A stretch of 64,000 bases of DNA. Origin: Pteria penguin. Lineage: Eukaryota; Mollusca; Bivalvia; Pterioida; Pteriidae. The DNA is taken from assembly GCA_035048485.1 (NCBI GenBank), contig CM068580.1, forward strand, positions 53,360,975 to 53,424,974. The letters are read 5' to 3'. Below are positions 23,830 to 36,800 of this stretch, piece by piece. The translations under genes and the position numbers were made by a program. Numbering within the stretch: the first letter of the stretch is position 1; each line of letters begins with the position of its first letter. The notes under the pieces were generated by a model that was given only the letters and a program-made list of their open reading frames with translations, did not search any database and was not told the DNA's origin.

Positions 23830-24194
23830 ACTGTTCAGAAGTTCTGATTAATGTTTAGTTTCCTGTCATAGACCAATCAATGTTCATGAATATTTGATTG
23901 TGAGAACATTAAAATTAATGCTATCTGATATCGGAGACCACCACTCCTATCATCCAAAACTGAATAGTAGAATAGGCAGTATTCCAACTATGTATACCTC
24001 TTCCGTTAGCCAGACTTAAGCCTGTTGCCCCTCACTCACCACGGGGAGGTGGAAGTAGGATTTTGAGCAAGATGTATCTTTTTAGTCAAGAAGTAAAACT
24101 CCACTCTTAATTTATGTTAGGTGGGTGGCGGTTGACATGGTGGCAGATGGTGGGCATCAACAATTGGTTTTCAGACTTAACTCCTACAACTATT

Positions 24195-24565
24195 TAGATA
24201 AAGTAATGAAATTTCACATACATTCTCTCTATGAGCCGAGGATATACCCTATTGATTTTGGAATTGAAAGGGAAAAGATCAAGGTCATAAGGCCTTGATG
24301 AGTGAAAATGATTTTTCGGGATTCTTACTTCTACATCTTCAAACATACTCACCACGAGCCAAGGATGTATCCTTTTGATTAACAGGTCAAATGTCAAGGT
24401 CATAGGGCCTTGATGAATGAAAATGGTTTCTGGATTAAAGATGCATTTGCATTCCACCTATTTATAGAAACTTCACATACTTACTTCCCATGAGCCAAGA
24501 ATGTGTCCTATTGATTTTGGGATCAAATGGTCAAAGGTCAAGGTCATAGTGAAAAAAGGTTTAAA
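24195..24565 (+). repeat. Degenerate ~135-bp tandem repeat
   Basis: Three units with CACATACTTACTTCCCATGAGCC-type openings, TCCTATTGATTTTGG and TCAAAGGTCAAGGTCATAG. This is another AGGTCA-rich core. Frames here are not coding. Confidence 0.6.
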
Positions 24566-25233
24566 ATCTAAGGGTATGAAACTTTGTATATTGCATCTGT
24601 GATGCAACTTTCCAGGTTAAAAGAGCAATGCAATAAAGATAAATGTTGTTTATTCAAATTAGATATGTTTCTGAAACACAAATGCCCACGTGGCATCACT
24701 GTTCCTATAAAGTCACGCAAGACAATCATATCTGATTATGACATCAAAATAATTATCATGCCCTAACTATTCTTCCCCTAAAGAATTGGTCCCACAGTGA
24801 ATGTGAAAGGGACTATTGTAAACGAATAGCAAAAGTCATCGATTGTATTTTGAAAAGATTTTCACAGGAGAATAGCTAAAATATGAGAAAAATATATACG
24901 AAACAAAAATTTTCAGAACAAATAGCGGATTCCGTTTCAAATTGTCATTTCCGTGATTTCGTCCATGATTCCGTTTTCATGGATAATCACTGGCCTTACA
25001 AGTAAGTCACTTTGATATACTTATGATATATACTTAGCTGTGAAAATGTAAGAGTGCTCACCAGGGGCAGACAAATCAACATATTGAAACAGCATATATT
25101 GCATTAATTTTGTGTATTTTAAATGATTTTATTGAAATGTCAGAAAGAGATGGAATAGAAAATGAATTTAAAGTTTTTTTTTTTTTAATTTTTTAAGATC
25201 AAGGCAGTAGAAGCAATTTAAGGGACGTCATTA

Positions 25234-25500
25234 TGATTGACTGATTTTTGTTTAACGTCACACCACCGATATTTCATGTATATGGTCACGGTATCTGCCT
25301 GATGCAGGGCATACAAATTTTAACCTTTGCAACGGACCCACCAAAGCAGTGAGGGATCTTTAACGTGCCATGCATACCACGACACGTAGACCTCGTTTTT
25401 TACTGTCTCATCCGAAAGACAGGACACCGGCATGACCAGAGTGGGACTCGAACCCCGGCCTCCCGATCAGTCCAGCACGATACCACTGGGCCATGCTTTC
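25234..25500 (-). mobile_element. tRNA-derived SINE (type 2)
   Basis: Same order as at 16977: tRNA-like head with GGTTCGAGTCC, central GTTAAAGATCCCTCACTGC and GCATCAGGCAGATACCGTG, and tail ACGTTAAACAAAAATCAGTC. A few indels relative to the other copy. A short TTATG direct repeat flanks it. Confidence 0.85.
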
Positions 25501-26149
25501 TTATGTAATTATAAAAACTTAAAAACGTTAACATGTAAGGGCGCTTTTCAACCATGTTTCAGATGTAGACCTATGGCATTTACATAACAACCGCTGCCAA
25601 TGATCTTATCTAAAACATCTACACGTACGTACGTTTTTCAAGCATGTTTTAGATAAAGATCTAGGATATTTGTAAACATAACAGACAAATATTTCTCGTG
25701 GAGTTATCCTCATTATTTTGCAAACTAATCAGCCATTCATTCACTGGAAAATAAGTGACATGCCCTTTACCAAAATGATGCTAACCCAGTTACTGGCACC
25801 TCACTGACATCACTGTGTATTGAATGTGACGTAAGGCATTTGTGGTGTTGTAGAGTTTATGGTGGTTGATTATGTTTGGAGAAGCAGGTTGTCAGTATTG
25901 TCAAATATACATGTATTCAGTAATTTTACATGTTTCAAATAATACTCTTTACAGTTGTTTGTTCTCAGCGGCGTAGTAAATAAATCTAAAGGTTGGCTCT
26001 TCCACTTGGAAAACCATCTAGATACGCACAAAAAGCACATGTAAATATTTGCAAACAAACCTTGTTGGTAATAGTACATATGCAATTGCGCAGACTCATA
26101 GTTCTCAGTCAAGATCACAAGACAAGAAACCGTCAAGGACAGTATGATC

Positions 26150-27115
26150 GGATTGCAAATGCTAAATGCAAAATGTTGACGACCGACGGACGGACAGACA
26201 GACGGACGGATTTTGCCAATTTATAGACCGGAATTGCTTTGCATTAACAATACATGTATGTAAATGGTCACCCTAAAGGCAAAAAACAGTGTGTGTTCAC
26301 TGAAGCGTAAAGTCAAAGTCAAGGTCACTAAATTTTTGTATTGGTTGGATAGAACATTCAAGTATCTACAAACCTACCAACTTTGACATAAGTACCATTT
26401 AAGGTATGAAAGAAACCAAGCTAAACGCAAATGCTAAACACAAATTGTTGATGCCGTGCAGACGGACAGACAGACAGACGGACTGACAGACGGATTTCGC
26501 CAATTTATAGACCAGAATTGCTTTGTACTCCAGTCGATAATTCACCTAAATATCCTCAGAAAGGGTTTCATGAATGAAGTACACATACCAACATACCATA
26601 GGCAGATCTATAACTTTTTGAAAGGTAAGGGGGGGGTGTTGGTCTCCCATGACTAATGTTCTGCAGTATTCGGTCCAGAAAGGGAGGTTGCAGCCATAAA
26701 AATGGTCGAAAGTGACCTTTTTGGAAAAAATTTCCAAACCTTGTACCTCCTTTTAAATCCCCCCATGCATACCAAATATGTCTGTCTTTTGTAATTCATA
26801 AGTAATGGGCAAGGTAAAATTTATTTTTGACATTACGGTCAGAGTCGCATTGTCATTGACTTTGGTGTCATTTTGAAGGGTTTCATAAGTGGAGTACACA
26901 TCTCTGTCTCTTATGTTTCGAAAAATGACGGCAAAGTTAAGTTTAGTTACTTCTAGCATACAGTTCATAGTCAAGGTGACAAGGTCATTGACTTCAAAGT
27001 CATTTGTTGAAAGGGCTCTATAGGTGAAGTACACATGCCATGTATGATGTTTTTCCTTTTATAGTTCAAAAGTTATGGACAAAGTCAATGTTGCAGACTA
27101 ACACTTGAAACACAG
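26150..27115 (+). mobile_element. Composite of core-repeat element remnants
   Basis: Two copies of a GACGGACGGA... then TTTTGCCAATTTATAGACC block at about 26180-26240 and 26455-26525 mark the 3' ends of two related elements. The rest, to about 27115, has AAGGTCATTGACTT and GTTCAAAAGTTATGG core phrases. Individual ends are not clear. Confidence 0.5.
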
Positions 27116-27157
27116 ATAGGACAAAAGTAATATACATGGACCCCCAACACTATGTAC

Positions 27158-28046
27158 AGGTAGACTTCAATATCTCGACATCGGATATCTCTACAACCCA
27201 GTTTATCTTAATGTAGATTGTTGGTCCCAACCTTTTTCTTTAGTAATCTAATCAAATTTAGCCCGGATATCTCAACATGCCCTATGTCGACTACTATGCT
27301 TATCTCGACTTCATTTTGCAGTACTCATGTCAAAATTTACCTGGTATATCTCAACAATGGCTTCTTATTAGCAGATTATAACAATGATCTAGCCATAAAC
27401 ATTAAATGATTGTTACACAACACACATAATTACTTGACTGTAACCACGGCTTCACTTATTTTCAGAAGTGTGTAAGCTGTTAAATTTTTTTTACCTAAAT
27501 GATAAAACTGGATGATGTTTGCAGATATCCCAGATGAAAATTGAAATGGTGATTAATATTACCAGAATAAGCTACTGGCGAACTTTAAATATTTTTGTCT
27601 ATTATGAAAACATTTAAAATGGCATTCATTCCTAATTTGTCATAAAATCTGTTTATGCGATGTCACAGACAGTTTTCCTACCCTCTCGTCTTAGGGCAGT
27701 CCCCACCTCAACGGTCAGGTAAATTCAAATGATCAGGTAAAGCGTAAACTCAAAATTTGTTCTATCGAGACGAAGTATCTTGTAAATTGTGAAATAAAAC
27801 ATTGTCAATTTATTATCACATTTGAATAAAACCATCATTAACCATAATCCGTCTTAGGTCTTTGCTATTGCTACGCTATTTGGTGACTACATTTATATTC
27901 TATCCAGTAATAATCAAAAACAATTTCGACATGTATCATTTCACTTTTTTACTCTCTGTTTGTCAGTTTCGATATCTCAACCTACTGATATGTCGACAAA
28001 TTTTTCTTGGTCCCTACGATGTTGAGATACCAAAGTTTGACTGTAT
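27158..28046. mobile_element. MITE-like element with pogo/Tigger-type inverted ends
   Basis: The left end is TACAGGTAGACTTCAATATCTCGACA. The right end, read in reverse, is TACAGTCAAACTTTGGTATCTCAAC. These inverted ends, with TA at the tips and repeated GATATCTC motifs inside, resemble pogo/Tigger-like Tc1-mariner relatives. No transposase ORF is present, so it would be non-autonomous. Confidence 0.55.
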
Positions 28047-28049
28047 TTC

Positions 28050-29470
28050 AATGGGGGGCATACAAAGGAAATACCATATGAAAATTGTTGTATTGTATAG
28101 ACATTCAATATTTTCAAACATTATCTGAAAAGAAAAATGTTTTAGGACGTTGTTTATGAAGTAATTATTAGCTATTATACATATCACACATATGGCCATT
28201 TGAGCATAGTGGGGGGGGGGGGGGGGGTAATTCTACCTTGAATAACTTAGCAACCCTACTTTAAATTTTCTTTAAATTGATGGAGAAGAAAGCTGTTATA
28301 TTGAAAAAAGATTCCACAGTTTTTTGAAGAAATTAAAAATAGAATTTTTTAACAGATGGATAGTACTAATCTTTTGAGGGACTCAGTAATTGGTTATTTT
28401 TGCTATGTAGCAATCAGGGAATAAATTTATTTTACAAGGACTAAGCAAAGAATAAATATGATGATGCCTTTAAATCACTGCATATATCCTTCAAAAGCAT
28501 TAAGAGTTTTTATATACTGATCTAACCCTTTGTTATCAGTTTCCATGAAATATCTTGACATCAATTTAAAGCATGCTAGAATATAGGGTTAAAAATGCCT
28601 CATATTGTGCTGTTGTCAAAACAATACCCTTAGATCAATTCATTCCAAACTGTATCCTAATGTGTATCTATATAAAGGCTAACTACTGTGCGATTTTCTA
28701 TGAAATTGATCGATAGGAAAATTTTGGATACCTCGAAGCTACTACCTTAAACAATAGACAAAACTGGACTTACAGTAACTACAACTTGCTCATTAAACTA
28801 CATTGAAGACTGCTTGAAAAAAAATCAATAAAACTGATGGATGCTCCCACATTTGCATCAATCCAAAAAATGATTCCATCTGAAATAAATTTAATTCAAT
28901 TCAAATCAAGTTAAATTTACTTTGATTAAATTGAAATTTAATTAAATCTGAATTAAATAAAATTAAATTGATTTATATTTGACTGAACTTAAAATTGATC
29001 CCAGATTCTGAGATTCTAGATAAAATATCCAGCATTCATGAGAAAAGAATATCATAATAAAATAAAATGTAAGTCAATGTAAATGTCAATACCACTACAT
29101 CAAGGTTGCTGAAAATATGTGATTGTTATATTGAATCTATATACATGTAAAGAAATATATGAAATCCTTATCCCATTTGGAAACAAAGTCAGGTTAAAGT
29201 GTTTGACAATAAGGTCAAAGTCCAAAGTTAAGAAGTCAAAAGCCATGGTACCAAATGAAAGCTTTGATCTGGAGTTTTTTCCCCTAAATATTTAATATTT
29301 TACTTTTTACTCATTACTGAATCCTTGTTTGATGGCAAATAGAATGCATTTGGATCAGTCAAAAGTCACAATTATGATTTTTTGCCAAAACAATTATCCC
29401 CTGGATATCAAAAACTACACTTTAAGGCAAATACTCAATACAGGAATATTTTTCTCCTGGAAGTGCAATA
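28050..29470. other. AT-rich spacer with minor repeat remnants
   Basis: A G run lies at 28209-28227. Near 28885-28985 there is a TTAAATT-rich stretch in which almost every word is an AATTAAAT variant. At 29185-29270 an AAGGTCAAAGTCCAAAG core-repeat remnant appears. No gene recognised. Confidence 0.4.
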
Positions 29471-29471
29471 A

Positions 29472-30535
29472 ACAAGAGGCCCAAATGGGCCTATATCGCT
29501 CACCTGAACACAAATTGCTTATCTACAATAAAATGACAGCTCATTTCAGTAGAAAATTTTGCTTTTTTCTACAAGACTTTCTATAAGGTTTGGTGATATT
29601 TTGTGCAGTCGTTTTGAAGAAGTCCAAAATGTGTCAACCAATCAGAGCTAATGGTGGCCATCTTGGATTACAGATAGGCACGAAAAACCCCAACTTAGTA
29701 GAGGACCTCGAGTACTTACTTCCTATGAGGTTTGGTGGAATTCTGTGCAGCCGGTCTGGAGAAGAAGTCCAAAATGTGTCAACCAATCAGAGCCAATGGT
29801 AGCCATCTTGGATTAAGGATGGGCACGACAAACAAAAATTTGGTAGAGGACCTTGAGTACTTACTTCCTATGAGGTTTGGTGGAATTCTGTGTAGCCGTT
29901 CTGGAGAAGAAGTGGAAAATGTGTCAACCAATCAGAGCCAATGGCAGCCATCTTGGATTAAGGATGGGCACGAAAAACAAAAATTTGGTCGAGGACCTTG
30001 AGTACTTACTTCCTATGAGGTTTGGTGGAATTCTGTGCAGCCGTTCTGGAGAAGAAGTCAAAAATGTGTCAACGAATCAGAGCCAATGGCGGCCATCTTG
30101 GAGTACAGATCGGCACGAAAAACACAAACTTGGTAGAGGATCTCGAGTTCTTACTTCCGATGAGGTTTAGTGAAATTCTGTGCAGAGCTTCTAGAGAAGA
30201 AGTCCAAAATGTGTCAACCAATCAGAGCCAATGGCGGCCATCTTGGATAACGGATCGGCATGAAAAATAAAAACTTGGTAGAGGACTTAGAGTACTTACT
30301 TTCTATGAGGTTTGGTGGAATTCTGTGCTGCCTTCTGGAGAAGAAGTCGAAAATGTGTCAACCAATCAGAGCCAATGGCAGCCATCTTGGATTACGGATG
30401 GGCAAGAAAAACACAAACTTTGTAGAGGACCTTGAGTACCTACTTCCTATGAAGTTTGGTGAAATTCTGTGCAGCGGTTCTGGAGAAGAAGTCGAAATGT
30501 GGAAAAGCTAACGACAGACGGTGATTGATCACAAT

Positions 30536-30571
<36 letters not shown>
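29472..30571 (+). mobile_element. Family II element, intact, with 145-bp tandem core
   Basis: Left end ACAAGAGGCCCAAATGGGCC and TATCGCTCACCTGA. The right end is a hairpin, AGCTCACTTGAGCC-TTC-GGCTCAGGTGAGCT, followed by AAAAA. The core holds about six 145-bp monomers (29588-30500). Each has AACCAATCAGAGCCAATGG and GCGGCCATCTTGG, matching NF-Y (CCAAT) and YY1 (reverse AAGATGGC) sites. 145 is not a multiple of three, so the serial ORFs at that spacing are not genes. The element lies directly upstream of the exon-like array at 30.6 kb. Confidence 0.85.
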
Positions 30572-30840
30572 TGGCAAAAAGGTTATTAAGGAAAAAAACA
30601 ATTGACTTAGAACATTGTGACAAGGTCCAAGAAAGATAATATTTTGGAATGACGTTCAAGTGTATGAGCAAATCTCAGGCCAGCAGTGAGGAAGATGTGT
30701 GAATGGAGTGTGAATGTGTTTTAAGTTCAATTTTTCAATGTAAAAAATAAGAAATAGAAACATTATAACACATAATAATAATCGTTACTTGTATATCTAT
30801 TGTTATCTTTTCTACACTTGTCTCCTGTTTCATTTACAGG

Positions 30841-33800
30841 TCAATCCTTGGAAGAACAGATAAGAGGGCCAGTCTAGGACTATCATCAGTGAAAAGGCCC
30901 AGTCAACGAGTATCATCCATGAAGAGGACCAATCGAGGAGTACCATCAGTGAAGAGGACATGTCAAGGAGATTCTGCACAAAGACCGGGAAAGTCTATTT
31001 TCTCTAATCTGTTCACGAGTGTGAGGAAATCTCAGGCCCGTGGTGTGGAAGATGTATGAATGGAGTGTATGTATGTGTTAAAGATAATTCAATTTTTCAA
31101 GATCAAGAACCAGAAAATTAGTACTCAAAATAAAAATCAATACTTGTATGTTTATTGCCAATTTCTTTCTACACTTGTTTTGATAGTTCTATTTACAGGT
31201 ACATCTGTAGAGGAGCAGACAAGAAGAGGGCCAGTCAAGGAGTACCATCAGTGAAGAGGATCTGCAAAGAAGATGACCATCACAGAAAAAGGAAAGTCTA
31301 TCTTTACTAATAAGATAAGTTCAAGTGTGTGAGTAAAGCCCAGGCCTACAGTGAGGAAGACGTGTAAATGGAGTGTGAATGTGTTTTAAATTCAATTTTT
31401 CAATGTTAAAAATAAGAAATAGAAACATTATTACACATAATAATAATCGTTACTTGTATATCTATTGTTATGTTTTCTACACTTGTCTCCTGTTTCATTT
31501 ACAAGTCCATCCTTGGAAGAACAGATAAGAGGGCCAGTCTAGGGATATCATCAGTGAAGAGGGCCAGTCAAGGAGTACCATCAGTGAAGAGGACATGTCA
31601 AGGAGATTCTGCACAAAGACCAGGAAAGTCTATTTTCTCTTATCTGTTCACGAGTGTGAGGAAATCTCAGGCCCGCAGTGTGGAAGATGTATGAATGGAG
31701 TGTATGTATGTGTTAATGATAATTCAATTTTTCAAGATCAAGAACCAGAAAATTAGTACTCAAAATAAAAGTCAATACTTGTATGTTTATTGCCAATTTC
31801 TTTCTACACTTGTTTTGATAGTTCTATTTACAGGTCCATCTGTAGAGCAGACAAGAAGAGGGCCAGTCAAGGAGTACCATCAGTGAAGAGGATCTGCAAA
31901 GAAGATGACCATCACAGAAAAAGGAAAGTCTATCTTTACTAATAAGATAAGTTCAAGTGTGTGAGTAAAGCCCAGGCCTACAGTGAGGAAGACGTGTGAA
32001 TGGAGTGTGAATGTGTTTTAAATTAAATTTTTCAATGTTAAAAATAAGAAATAGAAACATTATTACACATAATAATAATCGTTACTTGTATATCTATTGT
32101 TATGTTTTCTACACTTGTCTCCTGTTTCATTTACAAGTCCATCCTTGGAAGGACAGATAAGAGGGCCAGTCAAGGGATATCAGTAAAGAGGGCCAGTCAA
32201 GGAGTACCATCATTGAAGAGGACCAGTCAAGGAGTATCATTAGTGAAGAGGACATGTCAAGGAAATTCGGCACAAAGACCAGGAAAGTCTATTTTCTCTA
32301 ATCTGTTCATGAGTGTGAGGAAATCTCAGGCCCGCAGTGTGGAAGATGTATGAATGGAGTGTATGTATGTGTTAACAATAATTCAATTTTTCAAGATCGA
32401 GAACAAGAAAATTAGTACTCAAAATAAAAATCAATACTTGTATGTTTATTGCCAATTTCTTTCTACACTTGTTTTGATAGTTCTACTTGCAGTTACATCT
32501 ATAGAGTAGCAGGTACGTAGAAAGCTACTCAAGGAGTACCATCAGTGAAGAGGATCTGCAAAGAAGATGACCATCACAAACAGAAGGAAAGTCTCTCTTC
32601 TCTAAATAAATATGTTTAAGTGTGTGAGCAAATCCCAGGCCAGAAGTGTGGAAGATGTGTAAACGGTGTGTGAATATGTAAATAATAATTCTATTACTCT
32701 AATTTAAAGATCAAGAAAAAACAAAAACACACAGCAATATTCAAATCAATAATCAATACTTTAACCTATATATATTAATTTCCACATGGTTTCTACACTT
32801 ATCTCCTGTTTTATTTACAAGTCCATCCTTGGAAGAACAGATAAGAGGGCCAGTCTAGGGATATCATCAGTGAAGAGGGCCAGTCAAGGAGTACCATCAG
32901 TGAAGAGGACCAGTCGAGGAGTACCATCAGTGAAGAGGACATGTCAAGAAGATTCTGCACAAAGACCAGGAAAGTCTATTTTCTCTTACCTGTTCACGAG
33001 TGTGAGGAAATCTCAGGCCCGCAGTGTGGAAGATGTATGAATGGAGTGTATGTATGTATTAATGATAATTCAATTTTTCAAGATCGAGAACCAGAAAATT
33101 AGTACTCAAAATAAAAATCAATACTTGTATGTTTATTGCCAATTTCTTTCTACACTTGTTTTGATAGTTCTATTTACAGGTACATCTGTAGAGGAGCAGA
33201 CAAGAAGAGGGCCAGTCAAGGAGTACCATCAGTGAAGAGGATCTGCAAAAAAGATGACCATCACAGAAAAAGGAAAGTCTATCTTTACTAATAAGATAAG
33301 TTCAAGTGTGTGAGTAAAGCCCAGGCCTACAGTGAGGAAGACGTGTAAAAGGAGTGTGAATGTGTTTTAAATTCAATTTTTCAATGTTAAAAATAAGAAA
33401 TAGAAACATTATTACACATAATAATAATTGTTACTTGTATATCTATTGTTATGTTTTCTACACTTGTCTCCTGTTTCATTTACAAGTCCATCCTTGGAAG
33501 AACAGATAAGAGGGCCAGTCTAGGGATATCATCAGTGAAGAGGGCCAGTCAAGGAGTACCATCAGTGAAGAGGACCAGTCAAGGAGTACCATCAGTGAAG
33601 AGGACATGTCAAGGAGATTCTGCACAAAGACCAGGAAAGTCTATTTTCTCTTATCTGTTCACGAGTGTGAGGAAATCTCAGGCCCGCAGTGTGGAAGATG
33701 TATGAATGGAGTGTATGTATGTGTTAATGATAATTCAATTTTTCAAGATCGAGAACCAGAAAATTAGTACTCAAAATTAAAATCAATACTTGTATGTTTA

Positions 33801-36800
33801 TTGCCAATTTCTTTCTACACTTGTTTTCATAGTTCTATTTACAGGTCCATCTGTAGAGCAGACAAGAAGAGGGCCAAGTCAAGGAGTACCATCAGTGAAG
33901 AGGATCTGCAAAGAAGATGACCATCACAGAAAAAGGAAAGTCTATCTTTACTAATAAGATAAGTTCAAGTGTGTGAGCAAAGCCAAGGCCTACAGTGAGG
34001 AAGACGTGTGAATGGAGTGTGAATGTGTTTTAAATTCAATTTTTCAATGTTAAAAATAAGAAATAGAAACATTATTACACATAATAATAATCGTTACTTG
34101 TATATCTATTGTTATGTTTTCTACACTTGTCTCCTGTTTCATTTACAAGTCCATCCTTGGAAGAACAGATAAGAGGGCCAGTCTAGGGATATCATCAGTG
34201 AAGAGGGCCAGTCAAGGAGTACCATCAGTGAAGAGGACCAGTCAAGGAGTACCATCAGTGAAGAGGACATGTCAAGGAGATTCTGCACAAAGACCAGGAA
34301 AGTCTATTTTCTCTTATCTGTTCACGAGTGTGAGGAAATCTCAGGCCCGCAGTGTGGAAGATGTATGAATGGAGTGTATGTATGTGTTAATGATAATTCA
34401 ATTTTTCAAGATCGAAAACCAGAAAATTAGTACTCAAAATTAAAATCAATACTTGTATGTTTATTGCCAATTTCTTTCTACACTTGTTTTGATAGTTCTA
34501 TTTACAGGTCCATCTGTAGAGCAGACAAGAAGAGGGCCAAGTCAAGGAGTACCATCAGTGAAGAGGATCTGCAAAGAAGATAACCATCACAGAAAAAGGA
34601 AAGTCTATCTTTACTAATAAGATAAGTTCAAGTGTGTGAGCAAAGCCAAGGCCTACAGTGAGGAAGACGTGTGAATGGAGTGTGAATGTGTTTTAAATTA
34701 AATTTTTCAATGTTAAAAATAAGAAATAGAAACATTATTACACATAATAATAATCGTTACTTGTATATCTATTGTTATGTTTTCTACACTTGTCTCCTGT
34801 TTCATTTACAAGTCCATCCTTGAAAGAACAGATAAGAGGGCCAGTCTAGGGATATCATCAGTGAAGAGGGCCAGTCAAGGAGTACCATCAGTGAAGAGGA
34901 CCAGTCAAGGAGTACCATCAGTGAAGAGGACATGTCAAGGAGATTCTGCACAAAGACCAGGAAAGTCTATTTTCTCTTATCTGTTCACGAGTGTGAGGAA
35001 ATCTCGGGCCCGCAGTGTGGAAGATGTATGAATGGAGTGTATGTATGTGTTGATGATAATTCAATTTTTCAAGATCGAGAACCAGAAAATTAGTACTCAA
35101 AATAAAAATCAATACTTGTATGTTTATTGCCAATTTCTTTCTACACTTGTTTTGATAGTTCTATTTACAGGTACATCTGTAGAGGAGCAGACAAGAAGAG
35201 GGCCAGTCAAGGAGTACCATCAGTGAAGAGGATCTGCAAAGAAGATGACCATCACACAAAAAGGAAAGTCTATCTTTACTAATAAGATAAGTTCAAGTGT
35301 GTGAGCAAATCCCAGGCCAGCAGCGAGAAAGACGTGTGAATGGAGTGTGAATGTGTTTTAAATTCAATTTTTCAATGTTAAAAATAAGAAATAGAAACAT
35401 TATTACACGTAATAATAATCGTTACTTGTATATCTATTGTTATGTTTTCTACACTTGTCTCCTGTTTCATTTACAGGTCCATTATTCGAAGAACAGATAA
35501 GAGGGCCAGTCTAGGAGTATCATCAGTAAAGAAGGCCAGTCAAGGAGTACCAGCAGTGAAGAGGACCAGTCAAGGAGTACCATCAGTGAAGAGGACATGT
35601 CAAGGAGATTCTGCACAAAGACCAGGAAAGTCTTCTTTCTATTATCTGTTCAAGAGTGTGAGGAAATCCTAGGCCCGTAGTATGGAAGATGTGTGAATGG
35701 AGTGTATGTATGTGTTAATGATAATTCAATTTTTCAAGATCGAGAACCAGAAAATTAGTACTCAAAATAAAAATCAATACTTGTATGTTTATTGCCAATT
35801 TCTTTCTACACTTGTTTTGATAGTTCTATTTACAGGTCCATCTGTAGTGGAGCAGACAAGAAGAGGGCCAGTCAAGGAGTACCATCAGTGAAGAGGATCT
35901 GCAAAGAAGATGACCATCACAGAAAAAGGAAAGTCTATCTTTACTAATAAGATAAGTTCAAGTGTGTGAGTAAAGCCCAGGCCTACAGTGAGGAAGACGT
36001 GTAAAAGGAGTGTGAATGTGTTTTAAATTCAATTTTTCAATGTCAAAAATAAGAAATAGAAACATTATTACACATTCTAATAATTGTTACTTATATATCT
36101 ATTGCCACATGTTTTCTACACTTTGTCTCCTGTTTCATTTACAGGTCCATTATTCGAAGAACAGATAAGAGGGCCAGTCTAGGAGTATCATCAGTAAAGA
36201 AGGCCAGTCAAGGAGTACCAGCAGTGAAGAGGACCAGTCAAGGAGTACCATCAGTGAAGAGGACATGTCAAGGAGATTCTGCACAAAGACCAGGAAAGTC
36301 TTCTTTCTATTATCTGTTCAAGAGTGTGAGGAAATCCTAGGCCCGTAGTATGGAAGATGTGTGAATGGAGTGTATGTATGTGTTAATGATAATTCAATTT
36401 TTCAAGATCGAGAACCAGAAAATTAGTACTCAAAATAAAAATCAATACTTGTATGTTTATTGCCAATTTCTTTCTACACTTGTTTTGATAGTTCTATTTA
36501 CAGGTACATCTGTAGAGCAGACAAGAAGAGGGCCAAGTCAAGGAGTACCATCAGTGAAGAGGATCTGCAAAGAAGATGACCATCACAGAAAAAGGAAAGT
36601 CTATCTTTACTAATAAGATAAGTTCAAGTGTGTGAGCAAAGCCCAGGCCTACAGTGAGGAAGACGTGTAAAAGGAGTGTGAATGTGTTTTAAATTCAATT
36701 TTTCAATGTCAAAAATAAGAAATAGAAACATTATTACACATAATAATAATCGTTACTTGTATATCTATTGTTATGTTTTCTACACTTGTCTCCTGTTTCA

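Noticed and set aside
29732..30511. Serial 80-97 residue ORFs
   Set aside because: They recur every 145 bp in rotating frames, so they are shadows of the family II core repeat.
31695..31886. MECMYVLMIIQFF... ORFs between A and B blocks
   Set aside because: They run from the intron-like donor side through AT-rich spacer into the B block and cross the putative acceptor. Most likely intronic.
33451..33486. MFSTLVSCFIYK as a signal peptide in front of each A block
   Set aside because: It is the translation of the pyrimidine-rich acceptor tract. It is short, lacks a cleavage site, and is repeated in every unit.
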